A stretch of DNA of 64,000 bases, taken from the NCBI GenBank assembly GCA_963169105.1, contig OY720635.1, positions 125,841,894 through 125,905,893 of the forward strand, written 5' to 3'. A program made the translations under genes and the position numbers. The DNA comes from Ceriagrion tenellum (taxonomy: Eukaryota > Arthropoda > Insecta > Odonata > Coenagrionidae). The notes below the pieces were generated by a model. It saw only the letters and a program-made list of their open reading frames with translations. It did not search any database and was not told the DNA's origin. This document shows, piece by piece, positions 10,931-22,900 of the stretch (positions are counted from its first letter, which is position 1; each line of letters opens with the position of its first letter).

Positions 10931-13900
10931 GTAAGTAGCCCACGAGTAATTCCTGTGCTTCCACTACTGCGACCGTACCTATTGCTTTAATTAAAATTGT
11001 GCGGTAAAGATTATGTGCTGAATTTTCAATTGCTTGGTTACTCTCTGAATACCCCCTACGGTTGTTGTAATTATGTTCTTAAGATAAATATCCGGTGTGG
11101 TGGTGCTACATGCCCAGGATTTATCATCTGTCATAGTGTTGAGACAATGGCTCTTGAGGTTACATTTCAATCCGTATAATTGGGTATTATGTGAGTTAAT
11201 GTAATCGTTTATTCTGAAAATTGGTGTCTGTAAGTGTGAGGTATTCTCGGGAACTGTAGTAAGGTTATTTTGTCGCTTCACAGTTTGGTAATTGATTGGT
11301 CCTGAATCGCGAATTTTGACTAAAGCAGAGTAAAATTTTAAGTCTCCTGAGTGTGATAGTTTCAGAAATCTTACTAAGATATAAAAATCTAGTGGTGTCT
11401 GTCTGTCTGTTACTCAGTCACTCATAAACCACTAAATGGATTGGAACAAAATTTTTCAGGAAGATACTTAATATATCAGGTTCACGCATAGGCTATAGAA
11501 CAAGGGCCTTGGGGCCCTGGAAGACCCTCAACGGGGCCCTTTCATCGCCAAAAATTGGCCCTGGAAGATAATTCCTGCCTGTATTATAAACACTTAAAAT
11601 ATACCTATACTGAATGTACAACAATCATGGGGTCGTAAGTCACGCTGGGGCCCCAGAGGGCCCAAGGTTCCAAAATAATGCTTTCTTAAAAGCCTCATAA
11701 GAGCCATTCCAGGTCAAATCAACACACTTTAAGTAAAAATTTTACCTCGCCATTTTAGATTTTGCTAAAATTTGTTCTACTCATAGTGGGTGCTGAGACT
11801 AAGATAAATACCAAATTTCAATTTTTTATCTCAAACCGTTTCTGAAATATGGCTATGTAAATTTTTCAAAAACTGGCCAAAAAACCGCGAATGGAAGTTT
11901 TTAAATCACTCTAGGAGCTGTCCTAATTGAGCTAGAGAGCTGGAAAAGGTGTTTTGCAGTATTTTTATGCTCTTTCCAGTGGTATATGACACAACATATG
12001 TTCTAATGAGAAAATCTTTTTCAAAATGCAAATTTACATATTGATTTAATTTTTTTCCAAAAAGGTACATAATTTAAAATTTTCAAAATATTTCCATTAA
12101 CACACAGTACTATTGTAAATCACATGGCAAAATATAAATATGGGATGATGAGGGGTTCATTGTTAAAAAAAATATTTCTGACTCTTGTTTTTCACTAATA
12201 ACCACGTTTTGACCAAACCTACCTTTAACAAATAGGACTTTAATTAAAATATACAGACAGGTAACTAAACAAATAACAGAAATATCAAAATATCATCTTC
12301 TTAAAATAAAACAAATCAAATCAGCATATTCTATATTTAAATTAAGTTATTTGCTTGCTTTAATTTTATACAATGTAAACTAATAACCTAATATATTGGT
12401 AAAACAAAAATATTGAACATGGGACCTGTAACTACAAATCTAAATTAGGTATGAAAAAGTGATGCTTGGACCAGAACTATTGAATGCAAAGAAATAAACA
12501 AATAATGCTTGTTTTTGAATAAGGTAAACGTACCATTGCCTGACCCTGAACCTGTAGCTGACCCTGATTTACTTACAATGTAATAGCAAGAATCAAAAAC
12601 ACTTAAATTGTAAGCTCTAGCCCTCTAACTAATTACCAGAATGTTTATTTGCTCTAAGCCCAGTTGACATGGCAGCATAGTTGGTAGTTCATTTGCGCCA
12701 GTTGATGTTCAGTGCTGACTACAACTTCTGTCAACTTTCTTGCCATTTGTAAAGGGTTTCTATAAGAGGTAAGCTGGTTTTTGTTAGTGTTTTGTTATGC
12801 TTATTTTTGTATGAACTGTGACATTACTACTTCTATGGGCAAATGAGGACTTTTCTAATAGGATTTGATTACTTCATAAGCTTAAGAAGCTGTTTTACAT
12901 TTTATTAAGGGGGTATCAGGTTAACATACCATGATGGAATCACATGCACTTGTAGCTGACCCCTGGGTCAGGCAATGGTGCAATTCATATTTTTGTGTTT
13001 TTTTTGCGCAACCTATCCTAAAAAAAGGTTTTCAACCTACTCAGTTCGTGTCAACTTCATATAATAATAAGAACTAAAAGCTGACCCCCCAGGTCAGCTA
13101 CTGGAGCATGGTCGGTTTTTGGTGCACCTTTACCTGACACTTGGGTTGACTCACTTTATTTTTAATAATTATGTAGTATTTGTGTTCTTGTTATTATATA
13201 TATGCCAAAATACATGTCACCCTCTTTTGATAGTGTGAATAATTCTTATACCTATAACCTAAGTTTTATATCTGTAAGATTTGTTATTTATATAACTGTA
13301 GGAATATAACTGGTAGGGTCAGCTACTAGATCCTCGTGGGTCAGCTTTAGGGCCATGCAGAATTTCATGGGTCAGGTAAGGGTGCATTTCAAGCATATTT
13401 TAAAAGTAAAAAAATTTATATTTATGTTTAGTTCATATTTTGAACAAAAGCATAATCTAAGAAATGAGATTTCAAATCAATCATTAATGTTGCAATAAAT
13501 TTTATGGGTATAAAAATTGATTTTACATGCATTTAAATGCAAGAACATAGCCTTAATGGGTCAGGCATTGGTACCTTTACCTTAATAGGTATCTATATAT
13601 AGCTAAATGTAACACAAAAGGAACAAGTGATCATTTTTAAAGAACTATTTATAAAATATAAATTAACACTAACTAACCAGAGGATAAATTAAGTTTTGAC
13701 TTGAAAGCAGTTTCCCAAAAAGCTATCTCAGACTTTCACAGATTAAATTTTGAAAAAGCCAATTGGGTTTGGCTTACATCACTTTCAACAAGAGTGTTTG
13801 CTCTCCTAGGCGGAGTAAACGAATGTACTTTTGTGAGAACATCCACAACTGACACCCACAGGACATCCGCATGTATAGGATAGGAGAATGATGTAGCTGG

Positions 13901-16900
13901 TCCACATGGATGAAGAAAAGTTATTTTCACTTCATCAAATTCTTAATTTTTTTCTAAAATGTACCCAAGCCACCAGTTTTTGTCATATACATTGGTGACG
14001 TAGCCTGATATGTCTTGCAACTTCAGTTTGTCCGGTGATGTCATTACCTCCCTCTCCCAACCCTGCACATCATCTGAAAAGAGTTTCACTAATAATTTTG
14101 ATTTAGTTTTGGGAATGAATGCATGAAATTGATGTTCCTTTGGTTGCTAAGGCTACTTCAAGCCAGCTTTTTAAGAACATTTATGAAGCAGCATAATCTT
14201 CTTGAGTGGAATAGGCCAAATCTATTTTTGTTATGTTATCTACTGCCCACTCAAATAGGTCTTGTGGGGTTTGGATCTGGTTGTGGTATGGCCTTTGCAA
14301 ACTAGCATGAGCTGCCAGTCTCTTAACGGAACCCCCTACTCCATCACAAGGCCCTTTCCCATGGTCTATGGCTAAAAATGCCACTCGACTTTTATGTTGA
14401 AGTCTTCCTCATGAAGGCGAAGGTTCAGAAAGTTTTTCTAATTTTTATATTGAGCGGCAGAAACGCTGAAAAATAGTAAATCTTCTTTGGAAGCTTTTGA
14501 AATTTATTTGTTAGAAATGAAATTAGCTTCTTTAGAAAGGTGTAAACAGCAATTGTATTGTGCTCTAGGCAATCAGAAACAATGACAAAGCTCACATGTT
14601 CAATTTTGTCTTCTTGTTTGTAATAAATAACAAAAGGATGTATTGTAACCTGTTGGCTTGTCCAGTGGTAACTCTGAGCTTCATCCTGTGGAACTATACT
14701 ATAATTTTATGAAAAATCACATGTAACAACAAATTCCAATTTATTAAGATTTTATTTTATGGAGTTAAGGAATGCTCTTTGTTGCTTGGTAATGAAGTCA
14801 TGCCGAACCAAAGAGGACATCTTACTACAGAATATATTAATAAATTCTTCGGAAGTTTTCTGCACAATTTCCAGGTTACAGCGATCAACTGACACCCACT
14901 GGCGGAGTTGAACTCGTTAAATCAAATTTTCTTCAAGTGAGTCTTGTAAAATTTTACGTATTACACTTTCTCCTGGGCAATATTTGCAACGCATTGCTTG
15001 TAATTGCTTAAGTTGCCATTTGTTACTCTATTTAGTTTGGTATTTCCAATGATTAATTTTATGTTTTGGTGAGTTGTGCACACAAAAACAGTGTGTTTGC
15101 CACTCTGTCCAGCTAAAATACAATGTTTTGGTCTCAACTCAGCAAATTTAGAGAAACCTATTTTTATGTTAGAAAACTTGTCTTTCAAATGTTTATAAAC
15201 TTCTTTAAGGTTGCACAAAATAAGTCTTTTCGATATTTTTGTTTTATTTCCATTTGGTTCTGTAACTGTCACACAATCTTTAATATCTGGCATTGCCCGG
15301 CTAACTTCATCGTTTTCCTAAAATGAATGTACAGTTTTGACAGTTTCTATTGGTAAACATTTCCCTGGTGTTGGGTTTGGACTTTTCATAAACCCTTTTT
15401 CTTTCAAAATCTTTTTGGATTGCCGAACAGTGTAATTAGGAGCATTAAATTCGCTCATTGTCTTCCTGATACTCCACTTTTCAGGTAAACTTGTAAGAAT
15501 CGTTAGTTTTTTTTGCCCTACGTGTAGAATCAAATAATTAGTTTTGAGATTTTGGAGAACAGATTCGTCACAATCGGTATCATTATCTGACAAAGAAGTT
15601 TCAGCTGCAACAAATAGTTTACGTTTCATCGACGAGGAGATTTTTTTCACTTTTGACTTGGCATGGTGCTTAGATAATATTTTCTTCTTATCAATTGGGG
15701 ACTCACCTAGTTCTTGAAAGTGATGTCTTAAGTGTTTGAACAACCATTGAATTTGCAGTGACGTCTGGGTCTTTGTCCGGGATGATTACCTCCGTTCCAG
15801 AAGAATCTTCAACTTTAGCATTTTTATCACTGATTGGCTCTGTATTTTTCAACTTGGTTACATATTTCCTACATGTATCACAAATAATGGAGCCATTTGG
15901 TATTTGTGGGAATAACTCAGGCATCCACACTGTGACATTTCTCAGTTTTTTTCTGTCTCTAATAAAATGATTTGATTTCTTCAATGGATTACAACACTGG
16001 ACTCTGAAAACACTGCACTTTTTACTAGGTTCCATGTTGATACAAAAAGATCACTTAAAACACCCCTTTAATTTATAGTTCACACATCCTCTCAGCAAAG
16101 GCTCTAGCCACTGAATGATTGTACAGACAGCAAGTGCATAGCTGGAGGCAGACTGTGCTTGTTTCAACTTGTTCACAGCCTGCATGCATAGACAGGAAGA
16201 CCAACTTGCTCAACCTGCATATACTGGCTCAAGTAAATGGAAATGGAATGTACCTTTGGATTAATCTGTTTAGACCAGAACTATTACATCAATACCTACA
16301 CTTTTTCATACCTTATTTAAATTTGTAGTTATAGGTCCCATGTTCAATATTTTTGTTTTACCAATATATTTGGTTATTAGTTTACATTGTATAAAATTAA
16401 AGCAAGCAATTAACTTAATTTAAATATAGAATATGCTGATTTCATTTGTTTTATTTTAAGATGATGATATTTTGATATTTCTGCTATTTGTTTAGTTACC
16501 TGTCTGTATATTTTAATTAACTTCCTATTTGTTAAAGGTGGGTTTGGTCAAAACATGGCTATTAGTGAAAAACAAGATTCAGAAATTTTTTTTCGACAAT
16601 GAACCCCCTAACGGGTCGTAACGAGTCGGAACCCAAAACGTCGGCTGCCTATGACTATCTTACGCGGTGGCGAGCCCGAGAAATGTACACTAATGAACCC
16701 CTCATCATCCCATATTTATGTTTTGCCATGGTACTATGTGTTTATGGATATTTTGATAATTTTAAATTATGTACTTTTTGGAAAAAAATGAAATCAATAT
16801 GTAAATTTGTATTTTGAAAAAGATTCTCTCATTAGAACATTTTGTGTCATATATCACTGGAAAGAGCAAAATGACACCTTTTTCAGCTCTCTAGCTCAAT

Positions 16901-19900
16901 TAGGACAGCTCCTAGAGTGATTTAAAAAACTCCACGCTTTTTTGGCCAGTTTTTGAAAATTTTACATAGCCTTATTTCAGAAATGGTTTGAGATAAAAAA
17001 TTGAAATTTGGTATTTATCTAAGACTCAGCACCCGCTATGAGTATGCCAAATTTTAGCAAAATCTAATATGGTGAGGTAAATTGGGTGTGTTGATTTGAC
17101 ATGGAATGGCTCATAAGTATTGAACCAGTGAACCGATTTTATAGAAATTTTCACACATGGGATCAATATAGCTTTTTTAAGGAAATTGGGACTATAAGGG
17201 CCCCAAGGGCAGCGTATTCGGTCGCCTGGTGTGTTGTGTGTCTGAAAAACTCGTCTAAACATTTTGGTTCAAGTGCAGAGGTTTCTCTCTTTGCATATTT
17301 TAATTAGTTCTACTAAAGATAGAAGGCTATAGTTTTGGCCATTAGATGGATAAATGATTGCAATTTCTTATTCTTTTCATTCAATTCTCTTATATGAAGA
17401 AAATTTCCTTAGAAATGCAATTTTATTGTCAAAATCATGAATTTTACTTCTGTCAACTAGTGGATATTTCCTTGGTAACCGTGGGATTAGCATTAGCTTT
17501 AGAAGGGAAATGGGACCTTTACAATGGCGGCTGGGTTTTATATCTAGAGATAGGTATTACAGTGGAAATCTAGGCCATATACTGAAATGTAGCCGATTAC
17601 GTTATTTTCAGGGATATTTTTGCTTAAGATTGGTAGAATTCATTTCAAGTGGACTAATTTAACTTTGACCCATGTAAAACAGGAGAATGCCTCAATGTTA
17701 TATTAAAGGGGAAAGCCTCTGGAATGCAAATGGCATGGGCCTGTAGTTTAGTTTCCATTTGTTACTGCAAAAGAATGTCGAAACTCAGTAAACATAATGT
17801 AATTCTGGTTTTCATCTGCTGAATTAAAAATAAAAGTTAAATTATAGCTGAGTAAAACAGGAGAATGCCACAATGTTATATTAATGTGACTAGCCTCTGG
17901 AATGCAATTGGCCTGTAGTTTAATTTCTATATGTTACTGCAAAAGAATGTCGAAACTCGGTAAGCATAATGTTATGCGGTTTTCATCTGCTGAATTAAAA
18001 AATAAAACTGATTTGCCTAGAATAAAGTACTCGTCATAAGTGACTCGAACCTATACAACCTATATGCCCTGTCTTTCTGTCATGCCGCGTTGAATTTCAA
18101 CGGGTACCTTTGCTAGTACTTACTATATGCATTAGTTTCAAATGACTTCATTCTCCAGAAATGGCAATGAGGATTTAGGTTCAAAATTTTGTTTTTAATG
18201 ATCCTTAATTAACGAACAAACTTGACAACTAATAACTTCAGGCTTAAATTTGTGAAACCTCTCCATACTTAACATAAATTAAAACACACTTTGTATAGGT
18301 TCACTAGATGGGTTTATTGAGAACGACCATGGTTTCATCACATAATGACATCTTCAGGTGTCAAAAAACTATTTTACATCGTATATATATACCATTTTCT
18401 GGTGCATGGGTGAAGGAGGGGAAGGAAGGGGGAGCTTAGCAAAATTGGACTGTACTTTTGCAAGTGCAGTCCAATTTCGCTAAGCACCTTCTGGACCATA
18501 ATCATAGGAGTGATTTTACACCGGAGATTCTGCACTCAGAGGGAAAGTGGAGGAGACTCGACGCTTTGGAAATGCTGGAGATCATTCAGCACTTCAAGTA
18601 TGGCATTCCCCTGGCGAACGAGCAAGTGCTTCCTTCTCACTCCCCCTTATTCTCCATCCCACTCAACGATCTTTTCCTTCAGTGACACAGTGCTTCTCAC
18701 TCCTTCCCACCCCCACCCTTTGGTTTTCCCAGTGGAAGAACTATCAGTGAGCCATCACCTAAGTCCCCATGTGCCTTTCTCCTCCAAGTGAACTGTATCA
18801 AAAAAAGCCCGGACGTGTGGTTCTCCGTTTTCTTTTTACACAATGTAATTCTCGGAAATGTATGTGTGTTAATTGCTGTCCCTTCTCCCATGTTTCTTCC
18901 TCCCACTTCTCTTCCTCCAGCAACAGCCGCTTGGTAAATCCCTTCCTACCGCCCAACCCTTCATACCTGCCCCTCAACTTCCCCGTCCTTTCCCCTCCCT
19001 AGTGCTTCTCACTCTTTCCTATCCCCCCGCCCCCTCGATTTTTCCCAGTGGAAGAATTATCAGTGAGACATCCCTTGGGCCCCATATGGCTTCCCCCCCA
19101 TGTGAACTGCATCAAAGCCTGGACGTGCTATTCTCCGTTGTCTACAATGTATTTCTCGGAAATGTATATGTGTTAATCTCTTCCATGCTCCTTCCTCCCA
19201 CTCCCCTCCTCCAACCTCAGCCGCCCGGTTAATCCCTTCCCACCGCCCAACTCTTCATACCTGCCCCTCAACTACCACACACCTTCACTCTCCCTCCCCT
19301 CATTCTTCTCCCTTCCCCGTCCTTTCCTCTTCCTCCCCCTTCCTTCCCCTCCCTCACCCGTGCACCAGAAAATGGTATATATACGAAGTAAAATAATTTT
19401 TTGCCACCTGAAGATGTCATTATGTGATGAAACCATGGTCATTCTCAATAAACCCATCTAGTGAACCTATACAAAGTGTATTTTAATTTCTGTTAAGTAC
19501 GAACAAACTTGCTGAGAAAAAAACTTGCGTCCTGCTGTGCCTTTGGTGGAATTATGAATTGTTATAATTTATGTTCAGATGCATGGTATTTCCCGTGGAG
19601 ACACATGCGACCGAAGTAGTATGAACCAAAATGGAGAGAAGCGTACATTGTTTAAATCAAAAGCCATCACTCAATTCTTATTTTAATGGCATTATTTGCA
19701 ATCGTTTCCATCAAAGTACTTATAGTAAATAAGAATGTCTTTGAACACATTTTGAAGCCAACATGTAATCCACTGATGTGGGAAAACTGTGATGTTTGTC
19801 CAGGAAATTTGTGGTTGAAATAGTTTGCTAGTTTCTTTCATTTTATCTGTTAGTCAATGATAATCCTTTCGTTTATGAGCTTGGGCACTTCAATTTGTTT

Positions 19901-22900
19901 CATAGGGAGCTGAGCCATGGCACAACATTTCAGATCAAACCAGATGATAGCTGTTCAGGTTTTAAGGAGGAACATTCATATTTTGGGAATGAAGAGATCC
20001 TAAAACATGTGCAACTGGAATCCTTTGATGATCTAGGCGAAGAGGATGGCGGCCCATGTGTACCTGGTGAAACACCATTTGAAAATTATGCTGCAAAAAT
20101 GAGAGATCTGCTAAGTGATGGAGGTGTTAAAAAGAAGGTAATAGGGGTAATAAAGGGAGTTTGGCAGGATATGATTGTAATGTACCTAAAAAGGTCAATA
20201 TTGTAATAATTTCCGTCCTGAATCTTTCGGAAACAGTACCAAGAAAGTATAGTGATGAGTTATCCAATAAATGATGTAAGGTAATTTGAAAGTATATTGA
20301 AGGCCTCGCAGAATATTCTTACTGTTGATTATGGAAGTACATTTTATATGTTTATGTTAACTAATATCAAAGAGTAATATAGAGGTCTCCCCCCTGTGCT
20401 AAAGAGCATATGCGTTTTTGAAGAAGTTCGGGAACTGATCGTTAGCAGTCTCTGTGGTCAACTAGTTCCATGGTAGAGTGGCCAATTTGAATTCTTTCCG
20501 AGCCGCAGCCTGCTCTGACTTGGTGCGTGAGGAGTCTGGCATTCTCGTGAACGCCTGTTGGCTTTCCAGTGAGAGGGGAAACTTGAGGAATAGGCGAGGT
20601 GGGGAGGGACAGGGGATAGAGACAGCTCTCCTCAGAAACGTCACGGTACTCACTAGCCACGTGCTTTTTGTGTCTTGTGGGGGCCAAACGATTCCGGGAG
20701 ATTAGGCTGGGGCTGCCATAAAATAACTTGCTTTGGGAGAGGCCCCAGTTCTGTAAAAGTGTTAACGAATGAGTCCCAGGGAAGAATTTGCACCTCTTGA
20801 AGGTGGCCAAGGCCTCCATCTTTGCTGCCCAGTTATGTCGGGAAAGGGAATATACACCCTTACCATTACAACAGTCCACGTCACATTGGTAGTTCAAGAT
20901 CTACATCAAGTGCGAAGGTAGAGCAGTAGGGTTAAGCGAATACAATGACGATCATCGTATATTGAGGAGTACCACATTGAATTTGAGGCCATGTCAAGTT
21001 GATGTGAGTTGTATTTCACTAATAAATTAATAGTTTATATGCTAAAAATAAATAATAAATCTTTGCCTTTCTAAAAATAAAATTCGATTTCCTATAAAAT
21101 ACTTCTCAAAAAGAAGCCAAGACAGAGTCTTGTGAAATCTTCGAGAAATTATATGGTGAGTTAGGGGTGGGAGGGAAATCATCCAATGACGATTGAGTTA
21201 GAATATTGGTCGAGAGAGGTGGAGATGAACAAGTCACGTACAGATTTTATAGGAAATCATCAAAAGAATTCCGAGGAAGGTGTTTTGCAGAGCAGTGGCA
21301 AGTGTTAGATCGAAAGGCTAGCCTGTCTACGGCTAGTGCTTTGTTTCCACTTCACGGGTTCTTCTTCGTAAGAATTGGCCAGCAGGATACTAAGTGAATA
21401 TGTAGTTGGCAAACGAAAGTGGCATATTTTGCTTGAATGTCAAAAATAAAATAAACCCTTTCAGGAAATAAGGAAGGTGCAGTAGTAAACCAACAAAGCA
21501 TTATTTTATGTTGGCGTCCTAAAAATAATTGGTCTGTTGTGCCTAAAGGTCTGGGGAAAGTAAAGGATCTATCAATTTATTATGAAAGTAAACTTATGAA
21601 TAATAGGAAAGCACAAGGTGCCTCTGTTTTTCACTTGTATAAAGTCTTAAGTATTGAGTATACAGATGTAAATGATAAGTGCGAAAGTTCCACAGGTGAA
21701 AAAATAATGAAGTTCAAAGGATAAGTCACTCCAAAAATTGAATTATTAAAGAGTTTTCCAAACTGTTGAACTTAGCGGTAAAGTATATGTAAGAAAGTAT
21801 TTAAAAGCACCTCCAACGGTCTTATCCTGTAACTCGTATCATGAATGATGAGCCTAAATTATTGAATCGATTTATGTACTGAGCTTTCTGTACGTGAATG
21901 ACTTTCTTTCTTTACTTATTCATGCTTCTTGTCGTGACATTTTCTCCGAGGAATGACCTTTGAAGTATGAGTTAAATTAGCGCTAATGAGAGTGCGACAT
22001 GGATGCCGATGTTTTATGATACCTCTGCATATTACCCAGCCAGCCACCTGCAAGGATGTTTAGCAGGGGTATCTTATCACAAGCATGTAAGCTACCTTCC
22101 ATAAATTTTTACGGAGCTTAATATTAATGTACAAGGGATTTGGTCAGTGATTCCAAATGAAACTTTCATTGTACATTGACATAATTAACTACGCTCCTTG
22201 AGTCCTAACTTCTTTGCTTCACAAGTCACATGGAACTAGTTGACAACTATTGGACCGCTGACCTCAAGTACCCAATGTTGTTCGTCAAAAGAGTTCCTAA
22301 GAACAGCGACAAGTCAGGGGACATTTCGTTATTTTACAAAACTTTCACAATGTTTGCTCCCTCGTCTGACATGGAAATAATTTTATTGAAACGTTTTTAA
22401 TGGATACCCAATCCGGTACATTGCCTCCTCAATTCATTCCAAATGTTGGTCCCCATCTGCCGCATATCATCAGGAAATTCAAAGGTAGAAAGCACCCTAC
22501 TAATATCCAGTTTAAAATATTATGTACCGTGAGAGTTTGAAAGTGAAATTTCATCACGCAATTCGTCCACCCATCAGTAGTTGCCACTCATGCCCCTCTT
22601 TCAAAGGAGATGGTAATCTAGGCTCTAGTAAGGAGCACTTTTTCGACAAAGCTCTCGATAGTAAAGGATCACAGCTAGCATCAACATCCACTGCTTTGGT
22701 ATGAAATTTGAAATCAATAGACTATATGGTACATGAAAGGAATGGGTATCAAGGGAACTATTCGATACATTCTTGTATGAGCTATTCCTCTGCTTCCGAT
22801 GTGCTCAGACATTCACATCAGAATAAAACAAAGAATTAGTTTTAGCTCAGAATAATATTTTGCTGTGAGAAACACCATGCATAAATCCTTAACTAATGCT

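Larger units (their letters stand above)
11702..17111 (-). mobile_element. 5.4-kb DNA transposon with ~760-bp terminal inverted repeats
   Basis: The ends are mirror images (AGCCATTCC... and ...GGAATGGCT) and are bounded by the 6-bp direct repeat CATAAG at 11696-11701 and 17112-17117, a target-site duplication. The inverted repeats run about 11702-12461 and 16299-17111 and remain highly similar. Inside, on the minus strand, is a broken transposase (13736-16035). The element sits in intron 1 of FKBP6, opposite to the gene, and interrupts an older repeat. The superfamily is uncertain: the protein resembles a widespread uncharacterised arthropod/cnidarian transposase-like family, recognised by QWVSVDRCNLE and DGVGGSVKR motifs. 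Confidence 0.9.
18266..19499 (+). mobile_element. Penelope-like element remnant with inverted terminal repeats
   Basis: Inverted repeats of roughly 150 bp bound the region: left from TACTTAACATAAATT, right ending AATTTCTGTTAAGTA. Inside, a 19-bp-armed hairpin (18434-18485) overlaps a short coding fragment that looks like the C-terminal GIY-YIG endonuclease end of Penelope-like elements. After it come two tandem pyrimidine-rich units. The repeats carry CTGAAGATG...GATGAAAC, a layout resembling the hammerhead motifs found in Penelope-like elements. Most of the reverse transcriptase is missing. Confidence 0.7.

Noticed and set aside
16609..16691. Fragment of rRNA or snRNA in the TIR insertion
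   Set aside because: Composition suggests structured RNA but I could not match it to any known snRNA, 5S or tRNA sequence.
17674..18014. CRISPR-like or satellite array
   Set aside because: Only two long diverged units; the host is a eukaryote.
19895..19905. Start of FKBP6 at 19895
   Set aside because: The codon is TTG and lies before a TTTCATAG acceptor; phase matching points to exon 1 at 10836.
20442..20897. 151-codon minus-strand frame as a gene
   Set aside because: No recognised domain, inside a large intron, both strands partly open; not supported.
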